DNA of 6,530 nucleotides from a bacterium. Its GTDB lineage: Bacteria; Bacillota; Bacilli; Lactobacillales; Streptococcaceae. Under the pieces are notes generated by a model that saw only the letters and a list, made by a program, of their open reading frames with translations, did no database searches and was not told the origin of the DNA. The stretch covers positions 1 to 6,530 of the forward strand of contig CAJNCI010000023.1 of NCBI GenBank assembly GCA_905221215.1, written 5' to 3'. Below, one piece after another: positions 1 through 6,200 of the stretch (positions are counted from its first letter, which is position 1; each line of letters opens with the position of its first letter). The translations under genes were made by a program, and so were the position numbers.

Positions 1-2
1 AA

Positions 3-224
3 ATCTCAGCGACTATGGGTGAATACCTAGCTAAGTCCATCGGTTTGCCAAACACAACCGAAGCCGTTGCTAAGGTTCATGCTGCTGTAACAGCTATCGA
101 AGAAGCATTGAAAACTCCAAATGCTGACTTGACAGATGTTATCAAGCAAGCTACGTCTGCGCAAAACTCAATCGTCAACGCTGTCCTCCGTGCTAACAAC
201 GGTAAACGTAGTGTGCTAAATGGT
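3..224 (+). other. N-terminal Ala-rich helical segment (partial)
   Basis: Residues 1-74 are rich in Ala, Glu, Lys and Val with few Gly or Pro and read as amphipathic helices (for example AVAKVHAAVTAIEEALK, then VIKQATSAQNSIVNAVLRA). The segment begins before the window. It lacks the beta-rich, Asn/Thr-rich look of everything downstream. A hand count gives about 46% GC in bases 1-240 against about 38% in bases 241-420. I think it is a conserved leader-proximal segment shared among streptococcal surface proteins, but I cannot name the family. The 3' border is placed by eye, near the change in composition. Confidence 0.6.
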
Positions 225-3200
225 AGACAGATGGAGCGAGGAGTTAGCTTTAGGGAGGTAGCACCTGAGAATACTCCAGGAAATACTAATTTTAACGATG
301 CTACAGTTGCCTATGTAATATCAGAGGAAGAATCAAAAAATAGTAATTCTTTGGCTAACGGATACAAACCTGGTACCTATATCTATGCAACAGAAGGAAA
401 ACAGGGAAATGGCAGACAACCTGGAAGTGCCAATGTTGCTACACGTGTTCTAGTCAAAAATATTCGTAACCAAGTTTATATGACTTCAACGAGAAATGGT
501 AATACAACAGAATGGGAAGTTACTTTTAATAATACTGGCGAACCGCATGATAATCCCTATTTCTACTTTACTGTACCAAAAGGTCATACTGTTACTCGCA
601 TGGAAGTTTGGCAAAAAGATAATGCTAATTCAAATTCAACGTGGAATTTGTTAGGGAAAAGTGAAGGAAACAATACCAACGAGGCTGCCAGGGCTTTTCT
701 AAGTAATTCTAAAAGTGAATTCCTCAGAGCAGCTATTGGGAATGCTAAAAATAATGGTGGTGGGCCTTACTATGAAAATGTAGCTGGTGTGGGTCCGAGT
801 GGGGTTGGTCGAGGTTCGCTTACAAGCTTGCGAGACTTTGCATTTAATAATCCAGAGGCATACTATCAGACAGATAAAATATCGGATAAGATAAAAAAGG
901 CTGGGGACTTCGCCTTTAATACTATCGAAGATGCTACAGCTAATGTATTTGCCATTAATCCTAAAGGCTCTGCTCGTCGGGAAATATATAAATTCAAATA
1001 TACAACGACTAGCCCAACAAATACTGATGATTTTTATATGGCTGGTTTCCGTTCCTTAGAAAATTCTCGCCATAGAAACTACCTACAAATGAATGGTTCT
1101 CCGGCACGCTATTCGTTAGAGTTGAAGTCAGGAGTTCCGTCTACTTTTTTGAAGTATGGGAAATTAAATTCTTTAACTTCAGGGAGTGTAAGCAACATTG
1201 CGAATATTTATGATAATTTAACAGGGGAAAAAACTGATGCGCCTGTTGGAAATGTTACCTACTCAATCAAAGGAAGAACTGATAGTAGCGAATGGATTAG
1301 ATATCAGGCTAATACTAGAGCAATTAGCTTTTCTAGAGGTCATAATGAACTGACTGTTGCTACGCCAAATTCGGGTTCATTTACGCTTCCGTTTAAAATT
1401 GTGACTCAAGCTGATGTTTATGAGCCTGTGATTGATCAAGGAGTTGCATCTAATCGGGTTTCTAAAGACCAAATGGTTGATCCAGCATCTTTTGTTAAAA
1501 AAATAGATGATAAGTCAAATACTATACCAGGTTTCGAAATTCCCCACGATCGTGAAGATTATAATGATCAGGTAACTAATCAGCACCATAATAATGGTTT
1601 TGATTTCCATTGGCCTGATGTTCTTCCGAATACTAAACCAGTTTCATCTGATGTTCGAAATAAGGTTAAAAATTTAAATATCAAGAACGTAGAATGGGTT
1701 GGTGGTAGTAATAGGATTGGTTCAGGAGTAGGGGAAAATATGGCTGTTAAAGCCAGAGTGGATGGGAAAGAAGTCTACTTATCCGTACCTGATAATATGG
1801 ATATCTCACGACTGGGAGATGAACTGACTCAAGCTGATAAACAAGCGATTCTTAAGCACCATGATTTAGATGGAAAAGCACAAATTACTGGAACCAAGAT
1901 AGGTCTAAGTAAGCAGCTTAAGACCATTTATAAAGATGATGAGGGTGGCGACTCAGTCGATGTTTCAGAAGTTTTCTTTGAAAATGTTGCTAAGTCTACT
2001 GCTACAAAACCAAATGTTGATCCTAAAAATGATGGTAGTGTAGTTGTTAGTCCAGCGACAGATAATGATAGGGTAAATATATCCTATACACCGACTACAT
2101 CGACTACTGCTAACACTCCTACTCAAATTACGATTAAAAAATCGGGAACTACATGGGAAAATACTGATCCACTTCCATCTGGTGTGACTTTAGATAAATC
2201 GAATGGTAATGTGACTATTTCCGAAGAGGCAGTTAAAGATAAAACAGATGTCACAGCTACATCTTATAACTTTAACTCAGATGGAGCGACAAGCTCTGCT
2301 ACTGCAAAGGCACCATATCAAGCCAAATCAGACCGCTTTTATGCAGTTGAAGGAGAAAAATCCACTCAACTTAACCCTCGTGACTTTGTTGTAGATGGTA
2401 ATGGTGGAGCTTTGCCTTCAAATACCAATGTTACTTGGAAACCTGGAACTTTAGATTTATCAACTCCTGGTCAGAAAAAAGCAACCTTGCTCGTTACTAA
2501 AGGAAGTGAGACTAAGGAAGTTGAGTATAACTATACTGTCTTAGAAAAGGTTAAACCTTGGGAACGTAACGGTAAAAGTGGGGAATTCTATGCCTTTAAA
2601 GCTGATAGAGGTAAAGATGGAATTGTCGGTGGAAGTTATGCTAATAACATTGGAGGTTATTCAAGACTATATACAAATATTGACACTCTTTCAGATGTGG
2701 CAAGTTTTAAATATGAGTATAAATTAAATAATTCTCAAAGCAATTCATTAACTACAAAAGATGGCTCTCCTGCCTTTAGTAGTGTGTGGCATACAACAGT
2801 TGAGAGTGCTACAGATAATCAACCTACAACTCACCATACGACTTATAAGATTATTGCAACATATCGACAAGGACGTTTTGGAACGGCTTCGTCTAGTGAT
2901 CCTGCCTTAACAAGTTCAGCGACTTTTGACTATACAGTAGCGGATCCGCAACCTAAACAAGATATTTCAACTACAGTTGGAAATATAGAATCCCTCAAGA
3001 GTGTTATTGCTAATCCAAAAACTGCTCTTGAAAATGCTAATCCAAATGTAGCCTTTCCTGATGGTTCAGATTATAACTGGGTATCGACACCGGATGCCGC
3101 TACAGTAGCTAATCCGGGAATATATGTAAAAGAGGTCAAACTGACTCTTCCAGAAAGTACGACTAATCCAGGACATAATGCTGGAAGAAATAGTAAAAAT

Positions 3201-6200
3201 GTTTCAGTTCCTATCAAAGTCAGACCCAATCCACCACAAATCTCAACAGATCAGGTAACGAATACAGGTGGTCTTCCAAATAAAGGAATTACCGTAACGA
3301 ATGCATTGCCAAATGCGCAGGTCACCTTGACAATCGGTGGTAAGACTCTTACTAAACAAGCAGATGGTAATGGAAATGTAACCTTCTCTTCTACTGATGT
3401 TGCAGATAGCAATGGTCTTCTCCCAATAGGAAATGTAACAGTTAAACAAAGCAAGGAATTCCTTAATCCTGTAACGAATCGTAATGAAACGTTGGAATCA
3501 GCTCCTACTAATAAAACAATTACTCGCGAAACAGTTAGACCTGTTGCTAGGACAACTGTACAAGTAAAAAATCCTACAACTGGTAAATGGGAAACAGTTC
3601 CATCCACGAGAGACGATGTTTTCGATAAATATATTTTCTATGCAGGTGATCAACTGCGCTTTATTACTACATTTAGTGATAACAGTGGAAAGATTGACAA
3701 AACTGAAGTGAAAATAGGTGACAGCAATGGTCACACTACTATTACCAGCGGAAATATACTTGATGATAGTTGGGGAACTGCAATTCTAAACAATATCAAT
3801 AATGTTTCTACTACAGCCACGGAGACTAAGCCTCATACCATTGATACTGGTGAGAATCAAGGTAACATTAAATCAGATTTGCCATATGCACCTGGACATT
3901 TTATAAAACGTTCGGTTATAGTTAGAGATCGTTCAGAAAATTGGTCTCAAGGAAACAATATTAAGCTTGAGCAGGGTCAGTTGAAGGATAGATTGGGTGA
4001 AGAAACAGTTCCTTCGATACCGGTTCGAGATATTGCTAATTTAACTCCTTCAGATAAAAATGCTATCAAAGCAGCTGTTGAAAAGGCTTATCCACAGGAT
4101 AAACATCGTATCAGTACCTATACTCCACAGAGCAATGGAAATGTGCTGATTACCTATAAAGATGGAACAACAAGAACAGTTATTCCAACATTGGAACAAA
4201 ATTATAAAACTAAGTCAGATCGTTTTTACGCTGTTGCAGGAGAGAATCCAAATAGCTTGACAGCTCGTAATTTTATCAAATCTGCTGATGGCACAGATTT
4301 GCCTGAAAATACAAGGGTAGTTTGGAAAAATGGAGTTCCAGATTTATCCACACCAGGTGAAAAAACAGTGACCTTGACAGTTACTGACTCTAAAGGTGTA
4401 AGTAAAGACATTGCTTATAACTATACAGTTTATCCAAAGGTTGAAGTTAGAAGTCACAATGGTGTGAAAGGAGAGTTCTACTCCTTTAAAGGGACTGAGG
4501 GATCTAGTCTCGATAAAATTCCAGAAGGTAGACAAGGAAACTGGGCTAATAATATTGGTGGAACGATTGAGCAATATACTAATCTTGGGGATCAGAGATT
4601 ATCAGGTACGAAATGGGCTTATAAGTATAAGGTGAATAACCAAGGTGCAGAGATCACAACACCTGCCGACAACCGTTCATTTGGTCAAGTATGGAACACA
4701 ACTGGTGCAAATGGTCAGAGTCATAGTACCCGCTATACTTTAACTGCTACTTATCCAAATGCCAGATTTGGAGGAGCTGCTTCGGCAGATAATCCAGCCT
4801 TGACAAGTGAGACCAGCTTTAATTATACGGTAGTTGATCCAGTGGCAGCTAAGTCAGAGTTTGTCACAACCGCAGGTAATAGGCTTTCTATTCTTGATAA
4901 TCCGAGCGCTGCACTGAAAAATTCTAATTCAGCTGTCGCCTTTCCGAGTGGGGCTACTTATAGTTGGGCAGAAGGATTAAGTAATACGGAATTAGCAACT
5001 CCGGGTGTATACACTAAGAAGGTTAGAATTACTCTTCCTCAAGGTTCATACAATGGAGAGGGAAATACGAGAACAGTTCCTGTAACGATTAAGGTGAAAC
5101 CAAAAACACCACAAATCGCAGATGATCAAGTGAAGCTACAAGGAGGTCTGCCGAATCGTAGTATTACAGTGACAGATGTGACACCAGGTGCGACAGTAAC
5201 CTTGACGATTGGTAATCAGACAATCAAGAAAGAGGTTCCAGCTGGTGCAACAAGTGTTACATTTACCTCACCTATTAATCCAAGTTCACCGAATAAAAAT
5301 AATGGAGAAATAGATTACACAGCCTTTCCTAATGGGGTGCTTCCTACAGGTGAAATTACAGTGAAGCAGGAAAAAGAAGTGACTCTCCCAGGTGGCGGTA
5401 AGGAAACATTAACTTCTGGAGTAACTACGAACGAAATCACTAAGGAAACAGAAGCACCGAAAGTTACTGTTAAGGTTCAAGTTCTTCGTGATGGCAAGTG
5501 GGTAGATGCTCCTAAAGATTCACAGGGAAGAAATAAAATCTATGCGGGTGACCAGTTCCGTGTCAGGGTTGAAACTTGGGACAATAGTGGAAAAGTTACT
5601 CATATAGAAGCTTGGAACAATGAGACTAATGAGCAGTTGACATATGTTACAAGAAATGTAATTGATCATTCTACAGGAGGGATTGCTAATCAAAGAACAA
5701 ATAAATTAACAGATGCGTCTCAAGCACAGCCTTATACTCATAATTTAACGAGTGATGGAACTTATAATGCTAATCAGGTATTTAATCCAAGAAAAGATTA
5801 TACTAATACTGCAACACCAGATAATGATGATGATACACCCAATATTTGGACACGTTTTGCAAGGGTTAAAGATTTGTCGGGCAATTTAAAGGCTGAAAAG
5901 TATGTCATTATACAAGCTCCGTTGAGTGAGAAATATACTCCAGCTTCCCCAGTAATTCAGGTGGAGAATCTTACTACACCAACAGAAACTGATAGGAATA
6001 AGATTAAAAAAGCGATTGAAGATGCGAATCCTAACAAGCAGATAAAAACTGTCTCTGTAGGTAGAGATGGTATGGTCACAGTTACCTATAATGATGATAC
6101 GACGGATATATTTAAGCCTAATTTATCTGACTCGGATTACAGATCACAAAGTGCCTCAACCAGCGCCGTAGCCTCTACCTCAGCGTCAACAAGTGCTGTA

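Larger units (their letters stand above)
2316..4202 (+). repeat. Super-unit 1 of a tandem modular duplication
   Basis: Residues 772-1400 (629 residues) form the first copy of a six-module block: Rib-like a, GEFY module, Rib-like b, Ig-like, GKW/YAGDQ module and short LTPSDK module. Anchors conserved with copy 2 include KSDRFYAV (775 and 1404), STPG (820 and 1449), GEFY (860 and 1490), ANNIGG (880 and 1515), VTLTIG (1107 and 1732), YAGDQ (1213 and 1847) and DNSGK (1226 and 1860). The order is the same throughout, so this is one ancestral duplication of the whole block rather than separate duplications. The copies differ at many residues, so the event is old. Confidence 0.9.
4203..6137 (+). repeat. 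Super-unit 2 of a tandem modular duplication
   Basis: Residues 1401-2045 (645 residues) are the second copy of the block and abut copy 1 directly. Copy 2 is 16 residues longer overall. Its Ig-like and YAGDQ modules are longer, the latter with an acidic DNDDD stretch at 1940-1944, and its Rib-like b module is slightly shorter. The copy ends at the point where a third unit would begin: the next residues YRSQS align with YKTKS and YQAKS, the first residues of copies 2 and 1, before the sequence becomes the SRR array. Confidence 0.9.

Noticed and set aside
3243..3734. Three overlapping short open frames on the - strand
   Set aside because: They lie wholly inside the long + strand frame, overlap one another in different frames, and encode Cys-rich, low-complexity products with no recognisable motif.
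4226..4574. Two overlapping short open frames on the - strand
   Set aside because: They are shadows of Rib-like domain a and the start of the GEFY module on the + strand; no family signal seen.
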